A DNA stretch of 64,000 nt, from contig NZ_CP137734.1 in the NCBI RefSeq assembly GCF_033406955.1, positions 1,178,001 through 1,242,000 on the forward strand. Direction: 5' to 3'. Numbering within the stretch: position 1 is the stretch's first letter; each line of letters starts with the position of its first letter. This document shows positions 53,225 through 62,204 of the stretch, one piece after another. Under the pieces are notes generated by a model. The model had not been told where the DNA came from. It did not search any database and saw only the letters and a program-made list of their open reading frames with translations. The translations under genes and the position numbers were made by a program. The DNA is from Streptomyces violaceoruber (GTDB lineage Bacteria; Actinomycetota; Actinomycetes; Streptomycetales; Streptomycetaceae).

Positions 53225-55196
53225 CAGCAAGCCCACGGACGAGGAACGCGCGGCCGTGGACGCCCTGCTCGGCCCGCCCGAGTCCTCCTGGGAGGGCGCG
53301 GACCGCTCCGACGCGGACCTCAGATGGGCCCGCGGCGGCCGGGAGGCCCGGGACCGCCGCGACCAGCTCCTCCCGGCCCTGCACGCGCTCAACGACCGCG
53401 TCGGCTGGATCAGCGAGGGCGCCCTGGACTACGTGTGCCGCCGCCTGACCGTCCCCCCGGCGGAGGCCTACGGCGTGGCCACCTTCTACGCCATGTTCTC
53501 CGTCCGCCCCCGCCCGGCCACCGTCCTGCACGTCTGCACCGACCTGGCCTGCACGGCGGCGGGGGCGAGCCGGCTGTGCGCGGCCGTGGAGTCACGCCTC
53601 GGCCCGGAGAGCGGGGTGAAGGTCGAGCGCAGCCCGTGCCTGGGCCTGTGCGAGCGTGCCCCGGCGACTTTGGTGATCCGGGCGGGCGAATCAGCCCGTC
53701 CGGCGCAGGAGGACACTCCAGCCCGTCCGGCGTTTGAGGACGAGGCCGTCCAGGCCGAAGGGGGGTCCGGGGGCGCAGCACCCGGGGACGGTGGGGGCAC
53801 CTCCCGCTCGAGCGAAGCCGAGAGTGGGGGAGGGAAGGGGCGGCGGGGGCGAAACACCCTCCACGCGACGGCGATATGCGCCCCCGCAACCCCCGACAGG
53901 GCGATCGCGGCGGCCACCGCCCCCGAATCCGCCCCCACCGAGCCCGCCCCCGAAGCCGCCGTCCCCCAGGCCGGCGACCCCACCCTCACCCTCCTCCACC
54001 GCATCGGCACCACCGACCCCACCTCCCTGGACGACTACCGCGCCCACGGCGGCTACACCGCCCTGCGCCGCGCCTTCGCCCTCGGCCCCGCCGCCGTCAT
54101 CCGCGAGGTCACCGACGCCGGTCTGGTCGGCCGCGGCGGCGCCGCCTTCCCCACCGGCCGCAAGTGGCAGGCGACGGCCGCCCAGCCCGACCACCCGCAC
54201 TACCTCGTCTGCAACGCCGACGAGTCCGAACCGGGCACCTTCAAGGACCGCGTCCTGATGGAGGGCGACCCGTACGCCCTGGTCGAGGCCATGACGATCG
54301 CGGCCTACGCGACCGGCGCCCACCGGGGCTATCTCTACCTCCGCGGCGAGTACCCCCGCGCCCTCGCCCGCCTCACCCACGCCATCGAGCAGGCCCGCAC
54401 CCGCGGCCTCCTCGGTGACGACGTCCTCGGCCAGGGCTACGCCTTCGACATCGAGATCCGGCGCGGCGCGGGCGCGTACATCTGCGGCGAGGAGACGGCC
54501 CTGTTCAACTCCATCGAGGGCCGCCGCGGCGAGCCACGCTCCAAGCCGCCGTTCCCGGTCGAGAAGGGCCTGTTCGGCAAACCCACGGTGGAGAACAACG
54601 TCGAGACGCTGGTCAACGTCCTGCCCATCCTCACGATGGGCGCGGAGGCGTACGCCGCGATCGGCACTCCGACGTCCACCGGCCCCAAGCTGTTCTGCGT
54701 GTCCGGCACGGTGGCCCGCCCCGGCGTCTACGAACTCCCCTTCGGCGCCACGCTCGGCGAACTGCTCGCACTCGCCGGGGTCCGCGACAACCTCCGCGCG
54801 GTCCTGCTCGGCGGCGCCGCCGGCGGTTTCGTCCGCCCCGACGAACTGGACATCCCGCTCACCTTCGAAGGCACCCGCGAGGCGGGCACGACCCTGGGCT
54901 CCGGCGTCGTCATGGCCTTCGACGACACGGTCCCGCTCCCCCGCCTGCTGCTGCGGATCGCCGAGTTCTTCCGCGACGAGTCGTGCGGCCAGTGCGTGCC
55001 GTGCCGGGTCGGGACCGTCCGCCAGGAGGAGGCGCTGCACCGGATCGCCGACCGCACGGGCGCCGCGGCGGCCGACGACATCGCCCTGCTCCGCGAGGTG
55101 GGCCGCGCGATGCGGGACGCCTCGATCTGCGGTCTGGGGCAGACCGCGTGGAACGCCGTGGAATCCGCCATCGACCGTCTGGGGGCGTACGAATGA
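53205..55196 (+). CDS. Formate dehydrogenase NAD-reducing subunit, NuoE-NuoF fusion
   Basis: 663 residues from GTG 53205 (AAGGTGAG before it). Residues 1-158 are NuoE/FdsG-like with [2Fe-2S] Cys in CTDLACTAAG and CLGLC. Residues about 160-252 are a disordered Ala/Gly/Glu/Ser linker, about 50 of them coded by a dispersed repeat. From about 255 comes NuoF/FdsB: FMN site GLVGRGGAAFPTGRKW, NADH site YICGEETALFNSIEG, and the [4Fe-4S] Cys in SCGQCVPCRVGT with the last Cys in SICGLGQTA. Takes electrons from the Mo subunit and reduces NAD. Fusion of the two subunits occurs in other bacteria; the long repeat-derived linker is odd. ATGA overlap with the next gene. Confidence 0.9.
   Translation: MDLRFGDSKPTDEERAAVDALLGPPESSWEGADRSDADLRWARGGREARDRRDQLLPALHALNDRVGWISEGALDYVCRRLTVPPAEAYGVATFYAMFSVRPRPATVLHVCTDLACTAAGASRLCAAVESRLGPESGVKVERSPCLGLCERAPATLVIRAGESARPAQEDTPARPAFEDEAVQAEGGSGGAAPGDGGGTSRSSEAESGGGKGRRGRNTLHATAICAPATPDRAIAAATAPESAPTEPAPEAAVPQAGDPTLTLLHRIGTTDPTSLDDYRAHGGYTALRRAFALGPAAVIREVTDAGLVGRGGAAFPTGRKWQATAAQPDHPHYLVCNADESEPGTFKDRVLMEGDPYALVEAMTIAAYATGAHRGYLYLRGEYPRALARLTHAIEQARTRGLLGDDVLGQGYAFDIEIRRGAGAYICGEETALFNSIEGRRGEPRSKPPFPVEKGLFGKPTVENNVETLVNVLPILTMGAEAYAAIGTPTSTGPKLFCVSGTVARPGVYELPFGATLGELLALAGVRDNLRAVLLGGAAGGFVRPDELDIPLTFEGTREAGTTLGSGVVMAFDDTVPLPRLLLRIAEFFRDESCGQCVPCRVGTVRQEEALHRIADRTGAAAADDIALLREVGRAMRDASICGLGQTAWNAVESAIDRLGAYE
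53692..53833. repeat. Dispersed Streptomyces repeat element inside the NuoE-NuoF linker
   Basis: CAGCCCGTCCGGCG occurs at 53692 and again at 53719 (27 bases apart, so nine codons), the second running on as TTTGAGGACGAGGCCG. Then at 53791-53833 comes a hairpin-forming segment (CCTCCCGCTCG paired with CGAG-AGT-GGGGGAGG). I recall this text as a common intergenic repeat of Streptomyces; here it is read through in frame. Confidence 0.6.
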
Positions 55197-56053
55197 CCGC
55201 GATACCGCTCGGAGTGCCGCGCCGCCTGGTGGAGTTCACCCTCGACGGGCAGGAGGCCCGGGTCCCCGAAGGGTCCACGATCCTCGACGCCTGCCGGGCC
55301 GCCGGGAAGGACGTCCCGACCCTGTGCGAGGGCGACACGCTGGCCCCGAAGAACGCCTGCCGGGTCTGCGTGGTGGACGTGGAGGGCGCCAGGACCCTCG
55401 CGCCGGCCTGCTCGCGCAAGGCGGAGCCCGGCATGGTGGTGCGCACGGACACCGAGCGCGCCCGGCACAGCCGCAAGGTCGTCCTCGAACTCCTCGCCTC
55501 CTCGGTCGACCTGTCCACGACCCCCTCGGTCGCCCAGTGGATCAAGGAGTACGAGGCGAAGCCCGACCGCTTCGGCCCGGACGCGGCCCGCGTCGACGAG
55601 GAACCGCGCGTCGACAACGACCTCTACGTACGCGACTACGGCAAGTGCATCCTCTGCTACAAGTGCGTGGACGCCTGCGGCGACCAGTGGCAGAACAGCT
55701 TCGCCATCTCCGTCGCCGGCCGTGGCTTCGACGCCCGGATCTCGGTCGAGCAGGACGGCCCGCTGACCGATTCCGCGTGCGTGTACTGCGGCAACTGCAT
55801 CGAGGTGTGCCCCACGGGCGCCCTGTCCTTCAAGTCCGAGTTCGACATGCGGGCAGCGGGCACCTGGGACCAGGAGCGGCAGACCGAGACGACGACGGTG
55901 TGCGCGTACTGCGGCGTGGGCTGCAACCTCACGCTCCATGTGCAGGACAATGAGATCGTGAAGGTCACCTCTCCGCACGACAATCCGGTGACCCACGGCA
56001 ACCTGTGCATCAAGGGCCGCTTCGGCTACCAGCACGTACAGAACCGGGACTGA
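55193..56053 (+). CDS. Formate dehydrogenase Fe-S subunit (detached N-terminal part of the alpha subunit)
   Basis: 286 residues. In order: [2Fe-2S] ferredoxin domain (about 1-85; [22 protein letters not shown]), two [4Fe-4S] sites ([15 protein letters not shown] and [16 protein letters not shown], about 150-215), and the Mo-proximal [4Fe-4S] domain at the very end: Cys237, Cys240, Cys244 and Cys272 ([23 protein letters not shown]). The protein stops 14 residues after Cys272, exactly where a normal FdsA would run on into the Mo domain found at 51296. The two must assemble to bring this cluster beside the cofactor. ATGA overlap with the previous gene; the frame is open further upstream but that part is the antisense-like shadow of NuoF. 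Confidence 0.88.
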   Translation: MTAIPLGVPRRLVEFTLDGQEARVPEGSTILDACRAAGKDVPTLCEGDTLAPKNACRVCVVDVEGARTLAPACSRKAEPGMVVRTDTERARHSRKVVLELLASSVDLSTTPSVAQWIKEYEAKPDRFGPDAARVDEEPRVDNDLYVRDYGKCILCYKCVDACGDQWQNSFAISVAGRGFDARISVEQDGPLTDSACVYCGNCIEVCPTGALSFKSEFDMRAAGTWDQERQTETTTVCAYCGVGCNLTLHVQDNEIVKVTSPHDNPVTHGNLCIKGRFGYQHVQNRD

Positions 56054-56085
56054 CCGGCACACCGACCGGCGCAAGGGGCACGAAC

Positions 56086-56934
56086 ATGGGACGAGTCACG
56101 GAACGACGCAAGGTCATCCGCATCAGGGACGGAGCGGTCTCCACCCGCCCGGACACGCTCGTCGCCGAGGAACCGCTGGAGATCCGGCTGAACGGCAAGC
56201 CCCTCGCCATCACCATGCGCACTCCCGGCGACGACTTCGCGCTGGCGGCGGGCTTCCTGGTGAGCGAGGGGGTGCTCGCCGAGCAGCGCGACCTGCAGAA
56301 CATCGTGTACTGCGCGGGCGCGACGGTCGACGGATCCAACACCTACAACGTGGTCGACGTGAAGACCGCCCCCGGTGTGCGGATCCCCGACATCACGCTG
56401 GAGCGGAACGTCTACACCACCTCCTCCTGCGGCCTGTGCGGCAAGGCGAGCCTGGACGCGGTGCGTACGACGGCCCGCTGGCCCATCGCCGACACACCCC
56501 CGGTCCGCGTCACCCCGGAACTTCTCGCGGACCTCCCCGACCGGTTGCGCGCCTCCCAGCGGGTCTTCGACCGCACGGGCGGGCTGCACGCGGCGGCGCT
56601 GTTCACCGAGGACGGCGAGCTGGTGGACGTACGGGAGGACGTGGGCCGGCACAACGCGGTGGACAAGCTGGTCGGGCGTGCCCTGCAGAACGCGGACCTG
56701 CCGCTGTCCCGTTCCGTGCTGCTGGTGTCGGGCCGGGCCTCCTTCGAGCTGGCGCAGAAGGCCGTGATGGCCGGCATCCCGGTACTGGCCGCGGTCTCCG
56801 CGCCGTCGTCGCTGGCCGTGGACCTGGCCGCCGAGACCGGACTGACCCTGGTGGGCTTCCTGCGCGGCAGCTCCATGAACGTGTACGCGGGTGAGGACCG
56901 GGTCGCCCTGCGGGCCGCGGTCGGCCAGGGCTGA
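56086..56934 (+). CDS. fdhD: FdhD, sulfur-carrier/sulfurtransferase for formate dehydrogenase
   Basis: 282 residues. Family marks: [31 protein letters not shown] near the start, the CxxC of TSSCGLCGK that carries sulfur, [25 protein letters not shown] and [22 protein letters not shown]. It moves sulfur from IscS-type desulfurase to the Mo-bis-MGD cofactor, needed for active formate dehydrogenase. AAGGGG is eight bases before the ATG; 32 bases after the Fe-S subunit gene, last in the operon. The pairing supports a true formate dehydrogenase rather than a different Mo oxidoreductase. Confidence 0.93.
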   Translation: MGRVTERRKVIRIRDGAVSTRPDTLVAEEPLEIRLNGKPLAITMRTPGDDFALAAGFLVSEGVLAEQRDLQNIVYCAGATVDGSNTYNVVDVKTAPGVRIPDITLERNVYTTSSCGLCGKASLDAVRTTARWPIADTPPVRVTPELLADLPDRLRASQRVFDRTGGLHAAALFTEDGELVDVREDVGRHNAVDKLVGRALQNADLPLSRSVLLVSGRASFELAQKAVMAGIPVLAAVSAPSSLAVDLAAETGLTLVGFLRGSSMNVYAGEDRVALRAAVGQG

Positions 56935-56956
56935 CCCCACCCATCCGCTGCACGGC

Positions 56957-57008
56957 GGCGGGGCTCCTGCCGGGCGGGGAGCGCCCCCTGCGCCCCGGGG
57001 GCCCCGCC
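56957..57008 (+). terminator. Hairpin region after fdhD
   Basis: GGCGGGGC (56957) pairs with GCCCCGCC (57001); the G/C-rich middle can form further stems. Lies 23 bases past the fdhD stop in the 194-bp gap before the sialidase gene. Confidence 0.5.
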
Positions 57009-57128
57009 TCGGCCGTCGGTGTCCGACACGCGGGGGACGGCGCGGTCCCCGCGGACACCGGACGCCTCTTGTACTCATGTCCGGACGAATGGCCCCCTCC
57101 ACCAGCCGCCCGAAGGGCAGACCGCGCC

Positions 57129-59075
57129 ATGCCCCCTCGAACCCGCCGTCCCTTCTGGCTCGCGCTCGCCACGTCCTGCGCGCTGGCCGTGTCCTCTCCC
57201 TTCCCGGCACACGCGCGACCCGACGACCGCGCGCCCGCGTTCGAGGAGCAGGTGCTCTTCGACGCTGCCCGCGACCCCGGCGGATACGCCTGCTTCCGCA
57301 TCCCGGCGATCGTGCGCACGACGGACGGCACGCTGCTCGCCTTCGCCGAGGGCCGCGTCCTGGACTGCGCGGACGCCGGTGACATCGACATCGTCCTCAA
57401 ACGCTCGACGGACGGTGGGCGTACCTGGGGCCCGCTGCGGGTCGTCAACGACGGCGGCGGCGACACCCACGGCAACCCGGCCCCGGTCGTCGACCGCGCG
57501 ACCGGCCGCGTCCTGCTGCTGGAGACGTACAACGCGGGCCGCACGGACTCCGCCGACTGCGCGGTCCCCTGCGCCCGCGTGCCCCACGTCCAGCACAGCG
57601 ACGACGGCGGCCGCACCTGGTCCGCGCCCCGCGACCTGAGCCCCGAGATCCTGCCGCCCGACTGGAACTCCTGGTACGCCACCGGCCCCGTGCACGGCGT
57701 GCAGCTCACCGGCGGCGCCCACCCGGGGCGGCTCGTCGTCGGCGTCAACGCCGAGACCTGGGACGGCGAGCGAAGCGAGACGGGGGTCCCACCGGCCGGA
57801 GGCTGGGGGAGGGTCACCGCCAACCACGCGGCCCTCGTCGTCAGCGACGACGGCGGCGAGCACTGGAGGACCGGCGCCACCGACACCTGGCCCGTCGCCG
57901 CCGACGGCACCTTCCGGCAGAAGCCCTCCGAACTGACCCTCACCGAACGCGCCGACGGCGCCCTCCTGGTCAGCGGCCGGGAGGAGAACGGCACCGACCC
58001 GGGCCACCGCACCCAGGCACTCAGCCGGGACGGCGGCGACAGTTTCGCGGCGCCCTTCCGGGCCCTGCCCGACCTGTACGCCCCGCAGGTGCAGGGTGCG
58101 GTGCTGCGTCTCGGCAACCGCATCCTGCTGTCGGCGCCCGCCGACCCCGACCGCCGCCGGACGATGACGGTCCGCTCCTCCCGGGACGGCGGCGCGACCT
58201 GGGACAGCGCGGACCGCGGCACAGTCGTCACCCGGGACTGGGCCGGCTACTCGGACCTGGTGACGGTCGACGACGACACCGTGGGCCTGCTGTACGAGGG
58301 CGGGAAGACCGACGCCCGCGACGAGATCCGCTTCGCCCGCCTCACCGCGGACCGGCTCGCTCCGCCCCGGGGCCCCGACCCCACCACCCCCGACCTCGCC
58401 GCCAACGCCGCCCCCGCGGCCGTGCTCGGCGGCGCCGCGCCGGCCACGGACGGCGCGGTGGGCGGCGCGCTCGCGTTCGACGGCGCGGACGACGCCGTAC
58501 GGCTGCCCTACGACGGGCGGCTGGCGCTCGGGGAGGGGGACTTCACGGCGTCGCTGTGGTTCCGGTACTCGGCGGCCGACGGGGAGCAGCCGCTGCTGTG
58601 GATGGGCGGCATCGGCACCACCCAGCCCCAGGTGTGGCTGCGCGCCGAACCGGACGCCGGGCGGGTGCAGGGGCTGATCACCGCCCGCGACGGCGCGACG
58701 GCCCCGCGCTCGGCATGGGTGCGCACGGACCGCGCGTACGACGACGGGCGATGGCACCGTCTGACGCTGCGCCGCGGCGGGGGGCGGCTCACGCTGTTCG
58801 TCGACGGTTCGGCGGCGGCCGACGCGGCGGACGTGCCGGGCTCGGTCAGCCGGAACTCACCCTTCGGGGTGCACATCGGCGAACGGATGGACGGCCGGGC
58901 CCGCTTCACCGGCGCCGTCGACGACGTACAGGTATGGAACAGCGCCCTGACGGACACGGAGATCGCCGCCGGTGTCCCGCCCGCCGCCGGCCGGAGCACC
59001 GTCCTGCACCTCCCCCTGGACCGGGTGGACGAGGCGGCCGCGGACACGGGCGGCAGCACGGACACGGGCGGCTGA
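57129..59075 (+). CDS. Exported exo-alpha-sialidase with LamG-like C-terminal domain
   Basis: 648 residues. Signal peptide 1-33 (PAHARPDD). Six-bladed sialidase domain with FRIPAI (the arginine of the catalytic triad), five Asp-boxes (STDGGRTW, SDDGGRTW, SDDGGEHW, SRDGGDSF, SRDGGATW), Glu in GREENGTD-like and Tyr in WAGYSDLV. A linker follows and then a laminin-G/concanavalin-like domain (about 425-630; GGALAFDGADDAVRLPY.., GDFTASLWFRY.., VDDVQVWNSALTDTEIAAG). It releases sialic acid from host or other glycans outside the cell. Residues about 213-228 are coded by a dispersed repeat, between two blades. GAAGGGC is 11 bases before the ATG. Transcribed alone. Confidence 0.88.
   Translation: MPPRTRRPFWLALATSCALAVSSPFPAHARPDDRAPAFEEQVLFDAARDPGGYACFRIPAIVRTTDGTLLAFAEGRVLDCADAGDIDIVLKRSTDGGRTWGPLRVVNDGGGDTHGNPAPVVDRATGRVLLLETYNAGRTDSADCAVPCARVPHVQHSDDGGRTWSAPRDLSPEILPPDWNSWYATGPVHGVQLTGGAHPGRLVVGVNAETWDGERSETGVPPAGGWGRVTANHAALVVSDDGGEHWRTGATDTWPVAADGTFRQKPSELTLTERADGALLVSGREENGTDPGHRTQALSRDGGDSFAAPFRALPDLYAPQVQGAVLRLGNRILLSAPADPDRRRTMTVRSSRDGGATWDSADRGTVVTRDWAGYSDLVTVDDDTVGLLYEGGKTDARDEIRFARLTADRLAPPRGPDPTTPDLAANAAPAAVLGGAAPATDGAVGGALAFDGADDAVRLPYDGRLALGEGDFTASLWFRYSAADGEQPLLWMGGIGTTQPQVWLRAEPDAGRVQGLITARDGATAPRSAWVRTDRAYDDGRWHRLTLRRGGGRLTLFVDGSAAADAADVPGSVSRNSPFGVHIGERMDGRARFTGAVDDVQVWNSALTDTEIAAGVPPAAGRSTVLHLPLDRVDEAAADTGGSTDTGG
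57766..57813. repeat. Dispersed Streptomyces repeat element inside the sialidase gene
   Basis: The stretch GCGAGCGAAGCGAGACGGG then GTCCCACCGGCCGGAGGC then TGGGGGAGGG is of the same type as the GAGCGAAGCCGAGAGTGGGGGAGG end of the element at 53791. It is in frame and codes for ERSETGVPPAGGWGR. Confidence 0.55.
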
Positions 59076-59101
59076 CCGACACCGCGCCGGAACGCGGGGC
59101 C

Positions 59102-60139
59102 TCAGCCGGAGCGGCTCCCGGTGCCGACGGCGGTCCGCACCCGGGCGGCCGACTCCTCGGACGCGACCGCCTCCGGATCGCGCGACCGGCGTTTGGCGAT
59201 CACCGCGCACACCATCAGCTGCATCTGGTGGAAGAGCATCAGCGGCAGCACCGCCAGCGAGGCCTGGGCACCGAACAGGACGCTCGCCATGGGCAGTCCG
59301 GCCGCGAGGGACTTCTTGGACCCGGCGAACTGGATCGCGATCCGGTCCTCGCGCCCGAAGCCGAGCCCCTTCGCCCCGTACCAGGTCAGGGCCAGCATCA
59401 CGGCCAGGAGCACCGCCTGGACGGCCAGCAGCCCGGCCAGCCGTGCCGGGCTCACCTGGTGCCAGATGCCCTCGACCATGCCCTCGCTGAACGCGGTGTA
59501 GACGACCAGGAGGATGGAGCCGCGGTCGACGAGCCCGAGCACCTTCTTGTGCCGGGCGACGAAGCCTCCGATCCACCGGCGCAGCAGTTGCCCGGCCACG
59601 AACGGCACCAGCAGTTGCAGCACGATCTTCACCACCGAGTCGGCGGAGAACCCGCCCCCGCCGCCGCCCAGCAGTGCGGCGGCCAGCAGCGGTGTGACGA
59701 CGATGCCGACCAGCGAGGAGAAGGACCCGGCGCAGATGGCGGCGGGCACGTTGCCGCGGGCGATGGAGGTGAAGGCGATCGACGACTGGATGGTCGACGG
59801 GACCAGGGTGAGGAAGAGCAGGCCCTGGTAGAGGGGATCGGTCAGGAACACCGGGACCAGACCGCGCGATGCGAGGCCGAGCAGCGGGAAGACGACGAAG
59901 GTGCAGGCCAGCACGGTGACGTGGAGCCGCCAGTGCCGTACGCCGTCCATCGCCTCACGGGTAGAGAGCCGGGCGCCGTACAGGAAGAAGAGGAACGCGA
60001 TCGCGCCGGTGGAGGCGCCGGAGGCGACGTCCGCGCCCGTGCCGCGGGCCGGCAGCAGCGCCGCGAGGCCCACGGTGCCGAGCAGCAGCAGGATGTACGG
60101 GTCGATCGGCATCCAACGCGGCCAACGCAGGCGTTTCAC
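59102..60139 (-). CDS. Bile acid:sodium symporter family (BASS) carrier
   Basis: 345 residues with nine to ten membrane segments from a GTG preceded by GTGGAG. Family features: AFLFFLYGARLS, LTLVPSTIQSSIAFTSIARGNVPAAICAGSFSSLVGI (the crossover region with Ser/Thr and Asn), and IAIQFAGSKKSLAAGLPMASVLF. YfeH/SLC10A7-like members carry varied organic anions; the substrate here is not known. Divergent from the LysR gene 152 bases away, which probably controls it. Confidence 0.88.
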   Translation of the reverse strand: MKRLRWPRWMPIDPYILLLLGTVGLAALLPARGTGADVASGASTGAIAFLFFLYGARLSTREAMDGVRHWRLHVTVLACTFVVFPLLGLASRGLVPVFLTDPLYQGLLFLTLVPSTIQSSIAFTSIARGNVPAAICAGSFSSLVGIVVTPLLAAALLGGGGGGFSADSVVKIVLQLLVPFVAGQLLRRWIGGFVARHKKVLGLVDRGSILLVVYTAFSEGMVEGIWHQVSPARLAGLLAVQAVLLAVMLALTWYGAKGLGFGREDRIAIQFAGSKKSLAAGLPMASVLFGAQASLAVLPLMLFHQMQLMVCAVIAKRRSRDPEAVASEESAARVRTAVGTGSRSG

Positions 60140-60215
60140 GGTGCTCCACTTGCTCGCTGCTCACTCGTACTGCTGGTTCGACGGGGACACGGGTCCCCGC
60201 TCCATCGTGCTCCCC

Positions 60216-60234
60216 GATTCGGCGATCGGGAATC
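60216..60234. promoter_or_regulatory. Predicted LysR-type operator
   Basis: GATTC-N9-GAATC, a perfect dyad containing T-N11-A (T60219, A60231), the LysR core. It sits in the 152-bp divergent region between the BASS carrier and lysR genes. Confidence 0.5.
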
Positions 60235-60279
60235 CGGCATACCGCTCTGACTGTCATCACGATCACCGATGAGCGCCGC

Positions 60280-60285
60280 TAGGCT
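60280..60285 (+). promoter_or_regulatory. -10 element of a probable leaderless lysR message
   Basis: TAGGCT ends six bases before the lysR ATG at 60292 and there is no ribosome site, so the message probably begins at the ATG. Confidence 0.4.
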
Positions 60286-60291
60286 GGCGGC

Positions 60292-61170
60292 ATGTACGAC
60301 CCCTCCCATCTGCGCACCTTCCTGTCGGTGGCCCAGACGCTGAGCTTCACGCAGGCCGCCCGGCGGCTCGGGCTGCGTCAGTCGACGGTGAGCCAGCACG
60401 TACGGCGGCTGGAGGACGCCACCGGGCGGCAGCTGTTCAGCCGGGACACGCACTCCGTGGAGCTGACGGAGGACGGGGAGGCGATGCTCGGGTTCGCGCG
60501 CCGGATCCTGGAGGTGCACGAGCAGGCGACGGCCTTCTTCACGGGCACCCGGCTGCGCGGGCGGCTGCGGTTCGGGGCGTCCGAGGACTTCGTGCTGACC
60601 CGGCTGCCGGAGATCCTGGAGGCCTTCCGGCACGACCACCCCGAGGTCGACCTGGAGCTGACGGTGGAGCTGTCGGGCACGCTGCACGAGCAGCTGGCGG
60701 CCGGGAAGCTGGACCTGGTGCTGGCCAAGCGGCGGCCCGAGGACCCGCGGGGCGAGCCGGTGTGGAGCGACCGGCTGGTGTGGATCGGCGCGGAGCGGCT
60801 GCGCCTGGAACCGGACCGCCCGGTGCCGCTCATCGTCTACCCGCCGCCCGGCATCACCCGCGCGCTCGCCCTGGACGCCCTGCAACGGCAGGGCCGCGCG
60901 TGGCACATCGCGTGCACCAGCGGCAGCCTCAACGGCCTGATCGCCGCCGCCCGAGCGGGCCTGGGCGTGATGGCGCACTCGCGCGGCCTCGTCCCGCCCG
61001 GTCTGGTACGGGTGCCGGACCGGGCCGGGCTGCCCGAGCTGGGCGGCGTCGACTTCGTACTGGTGCACGGCGGCCGCCGCCCCTCGGCGCAGGGCGCGGC
61101 CGACGCGCTGGCGGCGGCGATCCTGGCGGGCGGCGACCGGCTGCACCGGCCTCAGCGCACGGGCCTCTGA
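60292..61170 (+). CDS. LysR-family transcriptional regulator
   Basis: 292 residues. N-terminal HTH (HLRTFLSVAQTLSFTQAARRLGLRQSTVSQHVRRLEDATG, residues 6-45) and a periplasmic-binding-type effector domain from about 90 (LRFGASEDFVLTRLPEILEAFRHDHPEVDLEL). Likely activates the divergent BASS carrier gene in answer to that carrier's substrate. Its last 19 bases overlap the tail of the convergent AsnC-type gene. Confidence 0.9.
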   Translation: MYDPSHLRTFLSVAQTLSFTQAARRLGLRQSTVSQHVRRLEDATGRQLFSRDTHSVELTEDGEAMLGFARRILEVHEQATAFFTGTRLRGRLRFGASEDFVLTRLPEILEAFRHDHPEVDLELTVELSGTLHEQLAAGKLDLVLAKRRPEDPRGEPVWSDRLVWIGAERLRLEPDRPVPLIVYPPPGITRALALDALQRQGRAWHIACTSGSLNGLIAAARAGLGVMAHSRGLVPPGLVRVPDRAGLPELGGVDFVLVHGGRRPSAQGAADALAAAILAGGDRLHRPQRTGL

Positions 61171-62135
61171 TAGGTCAACCGCTTGACGCGGCGCAGGAGC
61201 GGGGACGCCTCCAGGTGCTGGACGCCCTCCAGGTGCCCGAGCGGTCCGCTGAGGTAGGTGTAGAGGTCGGCGGTGCTGCGGACGACGGCGGTGGCGATGA
61301 TGTTGGACGGCCCGGCCGTGGCGGCGACGTGGGCGATCTCGTCGTGGGCGGCGAGGGCCTCACCGACCCGGTGGAGGGCGGCGGGGCTGGTGGTGATCCA
61401 CAGGGCGGCGTCGGTGCGGTAGCCGAGGATGTCGGGGTCGTACTCGACGTCGATGTAGACGGCACCGGAGGCGAGCAGCGCGGCGAGGCGGCGCTTGACG
61501 GCGGACTCGGAGCGACCGGTGGCCCGTTGGAGTTCCGGGTAGGTGGCGCGACCGTTCCGTTCCAGGACGGCGAGCAACGGCTCGTCCTCGGGGTCGATGC
61601 GGGCCGGTCCCCGCCGGGCGGGATCCGGCTCGTTGCGCAGGGCCGCCACCTGTTCCTCGCTGAGCACGCCGAACTTGCGGAGCCAGCCGCTCGGCCCCCC
61701 GTAGAAGCGGTGCAGCATCTGGTGGGCGTGGATCTCCAGCACGCGCGGTGTGCGCGGCAACTTGCCGAGGAGCAGGTCGTCGCGGGCGCCGGGGCTGCGC
61801 GGTCGGGTTCCGAGGATGACCTCCGTGCCGCCGCTGGCCACCCCGATCCAGTTGGTGTCCGGCCGCTTCGCGAGGGCGTCCGCGATGGCCGCGGAACTGT
61901 CGGGCACGCAGCGCAGCCGCAGTGTCCATTGGTCCTGGCCGAGCCGCTCGGCGTCCCGGACGGCGACCACCCGCAGCCCGCCCTCGGCGCAGAGCCTGCG
62001 GTAGCGGCGGGCGACGGTCTGGTCGGAGACGCCGAGTACCGCCCCGATGCGGCTGAAGGACGCGCGGCCGTTCACTTCCAGCGCGTCGAGCAGCCCCAGG
62101 TCGAGTTCGTCGAAAGCGTCGGATTCCATCTCCAT
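61152..62135 (-). CDS. Lrp/AsnC-family regulator with two HTH and two ligand-binding units
   Basis: 327 residues, twice the usual size. First HTH about 8-55 (DLGLLDALEVNGRASFSRIGAVLGVSDQTVARRYRRL), a first AsnC ligand domain (about 65-145), second HTH about 170-215 (PLLAVLERNGRATYPELQRATGRSESAVKRRLAAL) and second AsnC domain (about 220-310, with AHVAATAGPSNIIATAVV). Tandem Lrp proteins of this size are common in Streptomyces. GGAAGGG is six bases before the ATG at 62135. It is divergent from the MFS exporter gene 115 bases away, its probable target. Confidence 0.88.
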   Translation of the reverse strand: MEMESDAFDELDLGLLDALEVNGRASFSRIGAVLGVSDQTVARRYRRLCAEGGLRVVAVRDAERLGQDQWTLRLRCVPDSSAAIADALAKRPDTNWIGVASGGTEVILGTRPRSPGARDDLLLGKLPRTPRVLEIHAHQMLHRFYGGPSGWLRKFGVLSEEQVAALRNEPDPARRGPARIDPEDEPLLAVLERNGRATYPELQRATGRSESAVKRRLAALLASGAVYIDVEYDPDILGYRTDAALWITTSPAALHRVGEALAAHDEIAHVAATAGPSNIIATAVVRSTADLYTYLSGPLGHLEGVQHLEASPLLRRVKRLTYQRPVR

Positions 62136-62204
62136 GGCGGCCCTTCCTGTCGTGTTCAGCCGTATGACCGCCATGAACCCATGCGATCGGCCGGGAGCGA
62201 ACCA

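Noticed and set aside
55193..56053. Truncation or frameshift of a full FDH alpha subunit
   Set aside because: The frame stops cleanly, fdhD follows with its own ribosome site, and the missing Mo domain is intact and coupled in the same operon; a true gene split explains it better than decay.
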